From the NCBI RefSeq assembly GCF_003710105.1, contig NZ_CP033325.1, positions 2,356,001 to 2,420,000 of the forward strand: 64,000 nt of DNA. Direction: 5' to 3'. The notes under the pieces were generated by a model. That model worked only from the letters and a program-made list of their open reading frames with translations. It was not told the DNA's origin and made no database searches. The position numbers were made by a program, and so were the translations under genes. Shown piece by piece: positions 54,020 to 64,000 of the stretch (positions are counted from its first letter, which is position 1; each line of letters opens with the position of its first letter). The DNA comes from Georgenia faecalis. Its GTDB lineage: Bacteria; Actinomycetota; Actinomycetes; Actinomycetales; Actinomycetaceae.

Positions 54020-55594
54020 CTACCGGCCGAGGAACCGCTCGAACCCCGCCGGCAGGTCCGCGGGAAGGTCCGCCGGGAGGCCCGTCGGGGCGTCCTCGGA
54101 CCGGCCGATCCCGAAGGCCGAACCTGCGGGCGCCGCCGGACGCGCCGCCTCCGCGCTCTCCTGCTGCGCGCGCTTGGCGGGGTTGCCCGACTTGCCCTTC
54201 TTGCCCTTGCGCTGCGGGGGCGGCGCCATGCGGCCCTTGGACTTCTTGCCGCCGCCGGGCAGGGCGCCCATGCCGGGCACGCCCTTGCCGCCGGACCGCG
54301 CCATCTGGCGCATCATCGTCTTGGCGGCGTCGAAGCGCTCCATGAGGGAGTTCACCTCGGCCACCGTGGTGCCCGAGCCGCGGGCGATCCGGGAGCGGCG
54401 CGAGCCGTTGAGGATCTTGGGGTTGGTCCGCTCGGCGGGCGTCATCGAGTGGACGATCGCCTCGACGCGGTCGATGTCGCGCTCGTCGAAGTTCTCCAGG
54501 GCCTCACGCATCTGGCCCATGCCCGGGAGCATCCCGAGCATCTTCTTCATCGAGCCCATCTTCTTCAGCTGCTGCATCTGGTCGAGGAAGTCCTGGAGGG
54601 TGAAGTCCTCCTCCCCCGTGACCTTGGCCGCCATCCGCTCGGCCTGCTCGGCGTCGAACGTGCGCTCGGCCTGCTCGATGAGCGTGAGGATGTCGCCCAT
54701 GTCGAGGATGCGTGAGGCCATCCGGTCGGCGTGGAACCGCTCGAAGTCGGTGAGCTTCTCACCGGTGGAGGCGAACAGCACCGGCTGACCGGTGACCTTG
54801 GCGACCGACAGCGCCGCACCACCACGAGCGTCGCCGTCGAGCTTGGACAGCACGACGCCGGTGAACCCCACGCCGTCGGCGAACGCCTGCGCCGTGGTGA
54901 CCGCGTCCTGGCCGATCATCGCGTCGAGGACGAAGAGGATCTCGTCGGGGTCGACGGCGTCGCGGATGTTCGCGGCCTGCGCCATGAGCTCGGCGTCGAC
55001 ACCGAGCCGGCCCGCCGTGTCGACGACGACGACGGAGTACTGCTTGTCGCGGGCGTGCGCCAGGCCCGAGCGGGCCACCTCGACGGGGTCGCCGACGCCG
55101 TTGCCCGGCTCGGGCGCCCAGACCGGCACGCCGGCGCGCTCGCCCACCACCTGGAGCTGGGTGACGGCGTTGGGCCGCTGGAGGTCGGAGGCGACGAGCA
55201 GCGGCGTGTGGCCCTGGTCGCGCAGCCACTTGCCGAGCTTGCCGGCGAGGGTCGTCTTGCCGGCGCCCTGGAGGCCGGCGAGCAGGATGACCGTCGGGGG
55301 GCGCTTGGCGAAGTGGAGGTCGCGCGCCTGGCCACCGAGGATCTCGACGAGCTCGGCGTTGACGATCTTGACGATCTGCTGGCCCGGGTTGAGCGCGGCG
55401 GAGACCTCCGCGGACAGCGCCCGCTCCCGCACGGCCGCGGTGAACTCGCGGACCACGGGCAGCGCGACGTCAGCCTCGAGGAGGGCACGACGGATCTCGG
55501 CGACGGTCGTGTTGATGTCGTCCTCGGTGAGCCGCCCCTTGCCCCGCAGCGAGCGGAAGGTGGCGGTCAGTCGGTCGGACAGGCTGGCGAACAA
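54020..55594 (-). CDS. ffh: Signal recognition particle protein
   Basis: GTPase that binds signal sequences and 4.5S RNA and docks with FtsY. The 524-residue protein begins FASLSDRLTATFRSLRGKG. The G domain has GLQGAGKTT near residue 106, DTAGRLG and SKLDGDARGG. The Met-rich M domain has DFLDQMQQLKKMGSMKKMLGMLPG in parts and SRRSRIARGSGTTVAEVN. A Lys-rich and Pro/Ala-rich tail follows. The only fitting start is TTG 55594, six bases after CGAGGT. It follows glnD after 31 bases. Confidence 0.97.
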   Translation of the reverse strand: MFASLSDRLTATFRSLRGKGRLTEDDINTTVAEIRRALLEADVALPVVREFTAAVRERALSAEVSAALNPGQQIVKIVNAELVEILGGQARDLHFAKRPPTVILLAGLQGAGKTTLAGKLGKWLRDQGHTPLLVASDLQRPNAVTQLQVVGERAGVPVWAPEPGNGVGDPVEVARSGLAHARDKQYSVVVVDTAGRLGVDAELMAQAANIRDAVDPDEILFVLDAMIGQDAVTTAQAFADGVGFTGVVLSKLDGDARGGAALSVAKVTGQPVLFASTGEKLTDFERFHADRMASRILDMGDILTLIEQAERTFDAEQAERMAAKVTGEEDFTLQDFLDQMQQLKKMGSMKKMLGMLPGMGQMREALENFDERDIDRVEAIVHSMTPAERTNPKILNGSRRSRIARGSGTTVAEVNSLMERFDAAKTMMRQMARSGGKGVPGMGALPGGGKKSKGRMAPPPQRKGKKGKSGNPAKRAQQESAEAARPAAPAGSAFGIGRSEDAPTGLPADLPADLPAGFERFLGR

Positions 55595-55625
55595 CGGCGT
55601 ACCTCGCCTCGCTCGGGGATTAGGT

Positions 55626-57401
55626 CTACCGCGAGGATAGTCGCCCGCGGTCGGCCCCACCCAGCCGCTCCCCCACCCGGGCGGTGAGGTCGTCCACCAG
55701 GCGCGCCCGCCAGGTGGTCCAGGCGGCCGGTCCGGCGGCGGCGGCGTCGGCCTCGGTGAGCAGGCGCAGCAGCTCGAGCACGTCCCGGCGCCCCTCGACG
55801 GCGGTGGCGACCGCGTCGACGACGACGGGGTCGCGGGGGTCGCGGCGGGTCGCCGTCTCGGACAGCGTGAGGTGCTCGCGGACGAGCAGGACGACGAGGT
55901 CGCGCTCCGCACGCCCGAGCCCCATCCGCGCGGTGATGGCTGCGGCGCGCCGGGCGCCCTCCACGGAGTGGTCGTCCGCCCCGGCGACCTTGCCGATGTC
56001 GTGGAGGAGCGCGGCGAGGAGGAGCACGTCCCGCATCGCCGGGTCGTCGGGGCCGTGGAGCTCGGACGCGTTCGCGGCGGCCTGGACGAGGTGCCGGTCC
56101 ACGGTGTGCCGGTGGATCGGTGAGCGCTGGGGTCGGTTGCGGACGGCGGCCCACTCGGGGATCCAGGTGGTCACCACCCCCGCGAGGTCGAGGGCCTCCC
56201 ACACGGCGACCTGCGCCGAGCCGGAGCCGAGGAGGTCGAGGAGGTGCCCACGCGCCGCCGCCGGCCACGGCTCGGGCAGGGCGGGGGTCCGCGCGAGGTT
56301 CGTCAGGGTCACCGGCGACAGCGGCAGGCCCGTCCGGGCGGAGGTGGCACCCGCCCGCAGCGCGAGGAGCGCGTCGGTCTCCGGCTCGGCGTCCACCCCG
56401 AGCACCAGCTCGCCGTCGTGCTCGACGAGGCCCGGGGCGACGGACCGCAGGCGTGGGGCCACCCGGCGGCCCCGCACGAGGACCGGCCCGGCCCGCCGCA
56501 ACGGTGGACGGCGCAGGGCCTGGCGGGCGTGCCGGACGGTGGTGTCGAGTGCCGCACTGATGACCCGGGCCGCCTGGGCGATCCCGGCGAGCAGCGCGTC
56601 CGCGTCCGGCTCGCCGATCCGGGTGGCGACCTCGGTGGCGTCGGCGAGCAGCAGCCGGTTGGTCCGCCGTCCCGTCACCTGGGCGACGGCGTCGCGCACG
56701 TCGAGGAGGTGGCGGTAGGCGGCGTCGAGCTCGGCGTGCGGGCGGTCGGTGAGCCACGTCGCCGCGAGCGCCCGGACGACGACGGCGTCCCGCAGGCCGC
56801 CGCGGGCCTCCTTGAGGTCCGGCTCGATGAGGTAGGCGAGCTCGCCGAACCGCTCACCGCGGTCGCGGACCGAGGCGACGAGCTCGGGCAGGCGCCGGCG
56901 GGCCGCCCCGCGCCAGTCGGCGAGGAGGGCGCTGCGTGCCCGGTGGACGACGACGGGGTCCCCGGCGACGGCGCGCAGGTCCAGCAGCCCGATCGCGGAG
57001 ACGAGGTCGGTGGAGGCGATCCGGCGGCACTGGGCGAGGCTGCGCACCGAGTGGTCGAGGTCGAGACCGGCGTCCCACACGGGGTACCACAGCGCCTCGG
57101 CGAGGCCGGCGAGCGCGCCGTCGTCGAGGGTGCGCCCGTCGTGGACGAGCATGAGGTCGAGGTCGCTCGTCGGGCCGGCGTCCCGGCGGCCCTGGCTGCC
57201 GACGACGGCGAGCGCGACCCCCGTCTCGCCGTCGATCCCCCGGGCGTCCAGCGCCGCGTGCCACAGCCGGCGCAGCGCGCCGTCGACGAGGTCGGACAGC
57301 GCGTACCGGTAGGCCGGGCCGGCCGGCGCGGTCGGGGCCGCCAACCGCGAGCGGCGCAGGTCCCCCACTCCGAGGGGGACCTGCGCCGCCGACCCGGTCA
57401 T
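55626..57401 (-). CDS. glnD: PII nucleotidyltransferase GlnD lacking ACT domains
   Basis: Modifies PII according to nitrogen status. The 591-residue protein has the nucleotidyltransferase motif [16 protein letters not shown] near residues 67-83, the GlnD linker helix region ([16 protein letters not shown]) and an HD domain with HRHTVDRH near 428 and LLHDIGK near 470 (de-modification). It stops about 70 residues past the HD domain. Typical GlnD has two C-terminal ACT domains for glutamine sensing, giving 690-890 residues. There is no space for them, since ffh starts 31 bases later. In actinobacteria the enzyme adenylylates GlnK. Confidence 0.92.
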   Translation of the reverse strand: MTGSAAQVPLGVGDLRRSRLAAPTAPAGPAYRYALSDLVDGALRRLWHAALDARGIDGETGVALAVVGSQGRRDAGPTSDLDLMLVHDGRTLDDGALAGLAEALWYPVWDAGLDLDHSVRSLAQCRRIASTDLVSAIGLLDLRAVAGDPVVVHRARSALLADWRGAARRRLPELVASVRDRGERFGELAYLIEPDLKEARGGLRDAVVVRALAATWLTDRPHAELDAAYRHLLDVRDAVAQVTGRRTNRLLLADATEVATRIGEPDADALLAGIAQAARVISAALDTTVRHARQALRRPPLRRAGPVLVRGRRVAPRLRSVAPGLVEHDGELVLGVDAEPETDALLALRAGATSARTGLPLSPVTLTNLARTPALPEPWPAAARGHLLDLLGSGSAQVAVWEALDLAGVVTTWIPEWAAVRNRPQRSPIHRHTVDRHLVQAAANASELHGPDDPAMRDVLLLAALLHDIGKVAGADDHSVEGARRAAAITARMGLGRAERDLVVLLVREHLTLSETATRRDPRDPVVVDAVATAVEGRRDVLELLRLLTEADAAAAGPAAWTTWRARLVDDLTARVGERLGGADRGRLSSR

Positions 57402-57405
57402 CGGC

Positions 57406-59051
<1,646 letters not shown>

Positions 59052-59109
59052 GTGTGGTCCTCTCGCTCCCGACTCCTTCGGTCGGCCGTGACCACTCTTG
59101 CCCTGCCCC

Positions 59110-59147
59110 GTTACACCGGGCGCACGCCCGTGTTTCGGCGATGTGAC
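59110..59147 (-). promoter_or_regulatory. Tandem GlnR box upstream of amtB
   Basis: Read on the minus strand: GTCAC-n6-GAAAC-n6-GTGCG-n6-GTAAC, 38 bases in all, 59-96 bases upstream of the amtB start. This is the actinobacterial GlnR arrangement (gTnAC-n6-GaAAC twice). The first pair is a perfect match and the second is partial. Confidence 0.8.
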
Positions 59148-59194
59148 GAATCACCCACGCGTGTGACGATCGTGTTGCGCGGGCCGGTTCTTCT

Positions 59195-59215
59195 CACCCG
59201 CTGAGACCAGCGGTG
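59195..59215 (-). terminator. Hairpin after ftsY
   Basis: CACC(C)GCTG pairs with CAGCGGTG around AGAC with one bulge, four bases past the ftsY stop. AGAAGAA follows on the minus strand. A modest terminator ahead of the amt promoter. Confidence 0.5.
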
Positions 59216-59219
59216 GCGC

Positions 59220-60383
59220 TCAGCCCTCGAGGATCGCGTCGACGAACTCCGCGGCGTCGAACGGCGCGAGGTCGTCGGGGCCCTCCCCCAGGCCGATGAG
59301 CTTGACCGGCACGCCGAGCTCGCGCTGGACGGCGACGACGATCCCGCCCTTGGCGGTGCCGTCGAGCTTGGTGAGGACGATGCCGGTGACGTCGACGACG
59401 TCGGCGAAGACCTGGGCCTGCCGCAGGCCGTTCTGACCGGTGGTGGCGTCGAGGACGAGGAGCACCTCGCTCACCGGCGCCTGCCGCGACATGATCCGCT
59501 TGATCTTCCCGAGCTCGTTCATGAGGTCGGTCTTGTTCTGCAGCCGCCCGGCCGTGTCGACGACGACGACGTCGACGCCCGCCTCGCGGCCGGCCTTGAC
59601 GGCGTCGAAGGCGACCGCGGCGGGGTCGGCGCCCTCCCGGTCGGAGCGCACCACGGGCACGCCGACGCGCTCACCCCAGGTCTGGAGCTGGTCGGCGGCG
59701 GCGGCGCGGAACGTGTCGGCCGCGCCGAGCAGGACCTCGCGGTCCTCGGCGACGAGGACCCGGGCGAGCTTGCCGACCGTGGTGGTCTTGCCGGTGCCGT
59801 TGACGCCGACGACGAGGACCGTCGCGGGGTGCGGCTCGCCGTCGTCGCCCACGCCGGGGCTGACCCGCAGGCTGCGGTCCATGCCGGGGTCGACGAGCGC
59901 GAGGAGCTCGGCGCGCAGGACGTCCCGCACGGCCTGGGGGTCGTCCGTGCCGAGGACGCGCACCTGGGTGCGCAGCCGGTCCATGAGCTCGGTCGTGGGA
60001 CCGATGCCGATGTCGGCGAGCAGGAGGGTCTCCTCGATCTCCTCCCAGTCCGCCTCGGTGAGGGAACCACGGGAGAGGATCGAGAGCAGGGAGCGGCCCA
60101 GGGTTCCGGAGCGGGCGAGGCGGGCGCGCAGGCGGGTCATCCGCCCGGCGACGGGCTCCGGGCGCTCGAGGGTGGGGGCGGCGGGGGCCTGCTCCTCCTC
60201 GGGGGCCTCGACGAGCACCTCGTCGGTCCCGGGCGTGAGGGTGTCGATGGCCTGCGCACTGCGCTCCTCGGGCGGGAGCGTCGGCGGTTGCCGGCGGCGG
60301 CGCACCCCCGAGGTGAGCGCGAGCCCGCCCGCGACGAAGATGACGAGGACGGCGGAGAGGATGGCCCAGAGCTGATCGGTCAC
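59220..60383 (-). CDS. ftsY: SRP receptor FtsY
   Basis: Membrane-associated GTPase that receives the SRP-ribosome complex. The 387 residues begin with one hydrophobic membrane anchor (LWAILSAVLVIFVAGGLAL), an acidic A domain (LVEAPEEEQAP), the N domain, and the G domain with GVNGTGKTT near residue 194, DTFRAAAADQL, DTAGRLQNK and TKLDGTAKGG. The membrane anchor is the usual actinobacterial form. It lies downstream of a small membrane-protein gene and smc. Confidence 0.97.
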   Translation of the reverse strand: MTDQLWAILSAVLVIFVAGGLALTSGVRRRRQPPTLPPEERSAQAIDTLTPGTDEVLVEAPEEEQAPAAPTLERPEPVAGRMTRLRARLARSGTLGRSLLSILSRGSLTEADWEEIEETLLLADIGIGPTTELMDRLRTQVRVLGTDDPQAVRDVLRAELLALVDPGMDRSLRVSPGVGDDGEPHPATVLVVGVNGTGKTTTVGKLARVLVAEDREVLLGAADTFRAAAADQLQTWGERVGVPVVRSDREGADPAAVAFDAVKAGREAGVDVVVVDTAGRLQNKTDLMNELGKIKRIMSRQAPVSEVLLVLDATTGQNGLRQAQVFADVVDVTGIVLTKLDGTAKGGIVVAVQRELGVPVKLIGLGEGPDDLAPFDAAEFVDAILEG

Positions 60384-60432
60384 AGTGGCCAGTCTGGCCC
60401 ACGCGGTGCGCCGTGGGCCAACGGGCGCTCGC

Positions 60433-60741
60433 TCAGCGGCGGCCGGGGGCGCGCCGGGCGCGGGGCGTGACGGCGGCGAAGGTGTCGCGCAGGTCCTCGG
60501 GCCGGGTGTACGCCGAGCCCGTCACCGGCTCACTGAGCCGGAGCAGGTCCTCGAGGTCGCCCTCGCCGGGCTCCTCGTCGGCGCGCTTCCACGCGAGGTC
60601 CTCATCCCTCCGCCACCCGGCGAGGGAGGACCGCAGCCAGACGCCCCAGCCCTCGGGGGGGCGATGGGTCGCCAGGAGCGCGACCAGTACCCCGGCAGCA
60701 CACACCAGGCTGAGCAGTACCACGACCACGGCCCCCGTCAT
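60433..60741 (-). CDS. Small membrane protein, unknown function
   Basis: A 102-residue protein with one N-terminal membrane helix (AVVVVLLSLVCAAGVLVALLA), then a Trp-containing segment (PPEGWGVWLRSSLAGW) and a charged Asp/Glu then Arg-rich tail. I do not recognise a family. It is in line between smc and ftsY, with codon use like its neighbours, so it is probably expressed. Confidence 0.6.
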   Translation of the reverse strand: MTGAVVVVLLSLVCAAGVLVALLATHRPPEGWGVWLRSSLAGWRRDEDLAWKRADEEPGEGDLEDLLRLSEPVTGSAYTRPEDLRDTFAAVTPRARRAPGRR

Positions 60742-60819
60742 GGGCCGATTATCCCCCCGCGACGCCCGAACGGCCCCGTAGAGCGGCCTCGGCGGTTCGC
60801 CCGGCCCGGGTGATGCTCG

Positions 60820-63800
60820 TCACGTGCCCACGGGTGCCGGGACGTCCTCGTGGAGCCGCTGGCTGATGACCGTGGTGACGCCGTCGCCGCGCATCGTCAC
60901 GCCGTACAGGGCGTCGGCGATCTCCATGGTGCGCTTCTGGTGCGTGACCACGATGAGCTGGGAGTCCTCGCGCAGCTCGGTAAAGATCTCGAGCAGGCGG
61001 CCCAGGTTGACGTCGTCGAGGGCGGCCTCGACCTCGTCCATGACGTAGAACGGGCTCGGCCGCGCCTTGAAGATCGCCACGAGGAGCGCCACCGCGGTGA
61101 GGGACCGCTCGCCGCCGGAGAGCAGCGAGAGCCGCTTGACCTTCTTGCCCGCGGGGCGGGCCTCGATCTCGATGCCCGTGGTGAGCATGTCGTCCGGGTC
61201 GGTGAGGATGAGCCGCCCTTCGCCGCCGGGGAAGAGCCGGGAGAACACCCGCTCGAACGCGGCGGCGGTATCGCGGAACGCGTCGGCGAAGACCCGCTCC
61301 ACCCGCTCGTCGATCTCGCGGACGATGGACATGAGGTCGGCCCGGGACTTCTTGAGGTCCGCGAGCTGGGTGGTGAGGAACTGGTGCCGTTCGGCGAGCG
61401 CGGCGTGCTCCTCGAGCGCGAGGGGGTTGACGCGCCCCAGGCGCGCGAGGTCGCGCTCCGCCCGGCGCAACCGCTGCTCCTGCTCGGCGCGCACGTACGG
61501 CCGGTCGGGCTCGTCGCCCGCGCCGGGGACGGGCCGGTCGGGGCCGAGCTCGTCGACGAGGACGGCGGGGTCGAGCCCCAGCTCCGCGATGGAGCGCTCC
61601 TCGAGCTGGCTGATCCGCAGCCGCTGCTCCGCGCGGGCCACCTCGTCACGGTGGACGGCGTCGGTGAGCTGGGCGAGCTCCGCGCTCGTGCGGTCGATCT
61701 CCGCGCGGGCGGCGGTGAGCTCGGCGTCCCGGACGGCCCGGGCCTCCTCGGCCACCTCCCGCTCGCGCGAGGCGGCCTCGAGCGAGCGGTCGATCGCCGC
61801 GAGGGCCACCGCGGCGTCCGCGCCCACCTCGGCGGCCACGGCGGCCTGCCGGGCCCGGACGCGCTCCCGCTCGGCCGCCACCTGCCGGGCGGTGCGCTCC
61901 CGGGCCGCCGCTCGCTCGAGCGACGCCGCGCGCCCGGCGAGGGCGGAGACCCGCTCCTCCACGGTCCGCAGGGCGAGGCGGGCCTCGGTCTCCTTGGCGC
62001 GCGCGTCGCGGGCCCGGGCGGTGGCGGCGTCCCGGGCGGTCGTCGCGGCGGCGAGGTCCTCCTCGGCGCGGGCGGGCTCGCGCTGGGCGTGCTCGAGCCG
62101 CTCCGCCAGTGCGGCGAGCTCGGCCTCGTGCGCGGCGCCGGCCGCGACGGCCTTCTCGATCGCCGGGCGGATGCGCTCGGCCTCGGCCTCGGCGGCACGG
62201 GCCGCGGACCCCAGGCGGCCCAGGCGTTCGGCGACGCCGGCGAGCCGGGCGTCGGAGGCGTGCAGGTCCGCGAGCGTGCGCTCGACCTCCGCGCGCGCCG
62301 CCTGCGCCCGCTCCCGCGCGGGGCCGAGGGCGAACCGGGCCTGCTCCGCGCGGGCGACCGCCGCGGTGAGCTCGGCGCCCGCCTCCTCGTAGGCGGCGTG
62401 CAGCTCGAGGACGCTGGGGCCTCCCGGGCCGCCGCCCGTGGCGCTCGTGCGGGACAGGACGTCCCCCTCGCGGGTGACGGCGACGACGGCGGCCTCGGTG
62501 ACGGCGGCACGGGCGGCGGCCAGGTCGTCGACGACGACGACGTCGGCGAGCATGGCGTCGACGGTGCCGCGCAGGGCGTCGGGCGCGGTGACGAGCTCGC
62601 GGGCCCACCGGCCCCCGGCCGGCGCGGCACCCGCCGCTCCCCCGCCGTCGCCGTCCCCGGCCACGACGAGCCGCACCTGGCCGAGGTCGCCGTCGCGGGC
62701 CCGGCGGACGGCGTCGACCGCCACGTCCGGGGACTCGACGACGGCCGCGTCCGCGAACGGCCCGAGGACGGCGGCCACGGCGTTCTCGTACCCGGGCTCG
62801 ACGGTGAGGGCGTCGGGGAGGGACCCGAGGAGGCCGGCGAGGGCGTCGGCGTCCGCGAGGAGCGCGCCCGTGCCGTCCTTGCGGGTGAGGGAGAGCTCGA
62901 GGGTCTCCCGGCGGGCCTGCCACGTGGAGCGCTCCCCATCCGCGGCCCGGACCGTCTCGGTGAGGGTGGCGACGGCGGCCTCGGCGGCGTCGAGCTCGGC
63001 GACGGCTCTCTCGTGCGCCTCGTCGAGGCCCTCCTCGCCCTCCTCGGCCCCGGCGGCCTGCTGCTCGAGCACGGTGAACTCGGCCTGGGCCTCGCGGGCG
63101 CGCCGCTCGGCCCCCTCGAGGTTGACGCGCAGGCGCCCGAGCTCGGCCTCGCCGGCCTCGAGGGCGCTGCGCCGAGCGGCCACCTGGCCGGTGAGCCGGG
63201 CGAGGCCCTCGCGCCGGTCGGCGACGCCGCGGTGGACGGCGGCCAGCGCGCGCTCGCTCTCCCGCTCGGCGTCCTCGGCCGCGGCGCGGGCGGCGACGGC
63301 AGCCTCGAGCGTGCGGCGGGCCGCGGCCTGCGCCTCACCGAGGGCGGCCTCCTCGCCGCGGGCGGCGCGCGCCTGCGCGTCGAGGGCGTCCGGGTCGGCA
63401 CCCGGCCGTTCCGGCGTGGCGGTGCCGAGCAGGCGGCCGCGCTCGGCGGCGAGGCCGGCCAGGCCCCGCAGGCGCTCGCGCAGCCCGCCCAGGGCGTGCC
63501 AGGTCTGGGTGGCGGTGCGCAGCCGGGGCGCGACGGCCGCGGCCTCCTGCTCGAGCGCGGCCAGCCGCGCGCGGGCGGCGTCCTGGGCCGCCTCGACGGC
63601 GGCGCGGCGGTCGCGCAGGGCGGTCTCGTCGGCCACCTCGCGCTCGAGGGTGGAGGTGAGCTGGACCAGGTCGTCGGCGAGCAGCCGGGCGCGGGCGTCC
63701 CGGGCGTCCGCCTGCACCACCTGGGCGCGGCGGGCGACGTCGGCCTGCTTGGCGAGCGGGCCGAGCTGACGCCGGATCTCGGTGGTGAGGTCGGTGACCC

Positions 63801-64000
63801 GGGCGACGTTCGCGGCCATCGCCTCGAGCTTGCGCAGCGCCTTCTCCTTGCGGCGGCGGTGCTTGAGGACGCCGGCCGCCTCCTCGATGAACCCGCGCCG
63901 CTCCTCGGGTCCCGCGGCGAGCACGGTGTCGAGGCGCCCCTGCCCGACGATGACGTGCATCTCCCGGCCCATGCCGGTGTCCGAGAGGAGCTCCTGGATG
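60820..64000 (-). CDS. smc: Chromosome segregation protein SMC, start beyond window
   Basis: Condensin ATPase for chromosome organisation. 1059 residues are visible; about 130 N-terminal residues with Walker A lie outside. The visible part begins just before MGREMHVIVGQGRLD and EERRGFIEEAAGVLKHRRRK. A long Ala/Arg/Glu coiled coil follows, with the hinge near visible residues 375-470 (LLGSLPDALTVEPGYENAVAAVLG in parts). The return coil leads to the C-terminal head: LSGGERSLTAVALL near 963 and Walker B FYVMDEVEAALDD near 985. An acidic/Pro-rich insertion in the hinge (DGDGGGAAGAAPAGG) is unusual but small. Confidence 0.97.
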   Translation of the reverse strand, partial: IQELLSDTGMGREMHVIVGQGRLDTVLAAGPEERRGFIEEAAGVLKHRRRKEKALRKLEAMAANVARVTDLTTEIRRQLGPLAKQADVARRAQVVQADARDARARLLADDLVQLTSTLEREVADETALRDRRAAVEAAQDAARARLAALEQEAAAVAPRLRTATQTWHALGGLRERLRGLAGLAAERGRLLGTATPERPGADPDALDAQARAARGEEAALGEAQAAARRTLEAAVAARAAAEDAERESERALAAVHRGVADRREGLARLTGQVAARRSALEAGEAELGRLRVNLEGAERRAREAQAEFTVLEQQAAGAEEGEEGLDEAHERAVAELDAAEAAVATLTETVRAADGERSTWQARRETLELSLTRKDGTGALLADADALAGLLGSLPDALTVEPGYENAVAAVLGPFADAAVVESPDVAVDAVRRARDGDLGQVRLVVAGDGDGGGAAGAAPAGGRWARELVTAPDALRGTVDAMLADVVVVDDLAAARAAVTEAAVVAVTREGDVLSRTSATGGGPGGPSVLELHAAYEEAGAELTAAVARAEQARFALGPARERAQAARAEVERTLADLHASDARLAGVAERLGRLGSAARAAEAEAERIRPAIEKAVAAGAAHEAELAALAERLEHAQREPARAEEDLAAATTARDAATARARDARAKETEARLALRTVEERVSALAGRAASLERAAARERTARQVAAERERVRARQAAVAAEVGADAAVALAAIDRSLEAASREREVAEEARAVRDAELTAARAEIDRTSAELAQLTDAVHRDEVARAEQRLRISQLEERSIAELGLDPAVLVDELGPDRPVPGAGDEPDRPYVRAEQEQRLRRAERDLARLGRVNPLALEEHAALAERHQFLTTQLADLKKSRADLMSIVREIDERVERVFADAFRDTAAAFERVFSRLFPGGEGRLILTDPDDMLTTGIEIEARPAGKKVKRLSLLSGGERSLTAVALLVAIFKARPSPFYVMDEVEAALDDVNLGRLLEIFTELREDSQLIVVTHQKRTMEIADALYGVTMRGDGVTTVISQRLHEDVPAPVGT

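Overview
The window is a 64 kb piece of a very GC-rich actinobacterial chromosome. Codons end almost always in G or C, GTG starts are common, and the gene order matches the conserved actinobacterial block smc-ftsY-amt-glnK-glnD-ffh ... rpsP-rimM-trmD-rplS-lepB-rnhB ... rpsB-tsf-pyrH-frr-cdsA-rlmN ... dxr-rip1-ispG ... proS ... rimP-nusA-infB-rbfA-truB-ribF-rpsO-pnp-dapB known from Mycobacterium and Streptomyces. The protein sequences and the accessory genes suggest Micrococcales (Cellulomonas/Georgenia-like). That placement is an inference from memory, not from a search. Nearly all genes lie on the minus strand, so transcription runs from high to low coordinates. Only five intact genes are on the plus strand: a DUF4439 lipoprotein, an Fpg/Nei glycosylase, an M23 peptidase, a LacI regulator, and a possible remnant of a second TetR gene as the fifth, uncertain one.

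Region by region, in transcription order. 64000-59220 holds smc (start cut off), a small membrane protein and ftsY. 59147-55626 is the nitrogen control operon amt-glnK-glnD, with a well-formed GlnR-type operator upstream; its GlnD lacks the usual C-terminal ACT domains. 55594-52915 holds ffh and an amidohydrolase. 52835-48510 is an accessory island: a LacI regulator divergent from a large secreted protein carrying two different alpha/beta-hydrolase (esterase) domains. 48031-44240 is a second accessory island: a YtrA-type GntR repressor with a perfect palindromic operator, an ABC ATPase and membrane protein, and a second DrrAB-like ABC pair.

44055-38318 is the translation block rpsP-khpA-(YciI)-rimM-trmD-rplS-lepB-rnhB-DUF2469. 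Here trmD is fused to a GNAT acetyltransferase domain. 38201-36715 is a short inserted unit of an SDR oxidoreductase and a TetR repressor, with two matching palindromes in front of it. 36557-32287 is the yraN-comM-dprA-xerC group, with a 46-bp hairpin-forming tandem repeat between dprA and xerC. 32286-31672 is an M23 peptidase.

31243-20555 runs rpsB-tsf, pyrH-frr-cdsA-rlmN-(DivIVA-repeat protein)-dxr, rip1-ispG-GNAT: translation factors, lipid synthesis and two steps of the MEP isoprenoid pathway. 20538-16845 holds Fpg/Nei, proS and the DUF4439 lipoprotein. 16731-9434 is rimP-nusA-ylxR-infB, a strong hairpin, then rbfA-TSUP-truB. 9333-1 holds a CNT nucleoside transporter with an unusual Gly/Thr-repeat linker, ribF, rpsO, pnp, an M16 peptidase, dapB and an ABC-F protein that runs off the window.

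Most of the window is core translation, RNA processing and secretion machinery in tightly coupled operons with ATGA, GTGA or TGATG overlaps. I see no CRISPR array, no insertion sequence, no prophage and no tRNA or rRNA gene. The most interesting items are the two-headed esterase with its LacI switch, the TrmD-GNAT fusion, the ACT-less GlnD under a GlnR operator, the self-contained SDR/TetR and GntR/ABC modules with clear operators, and the extragenic hairpin repeats.
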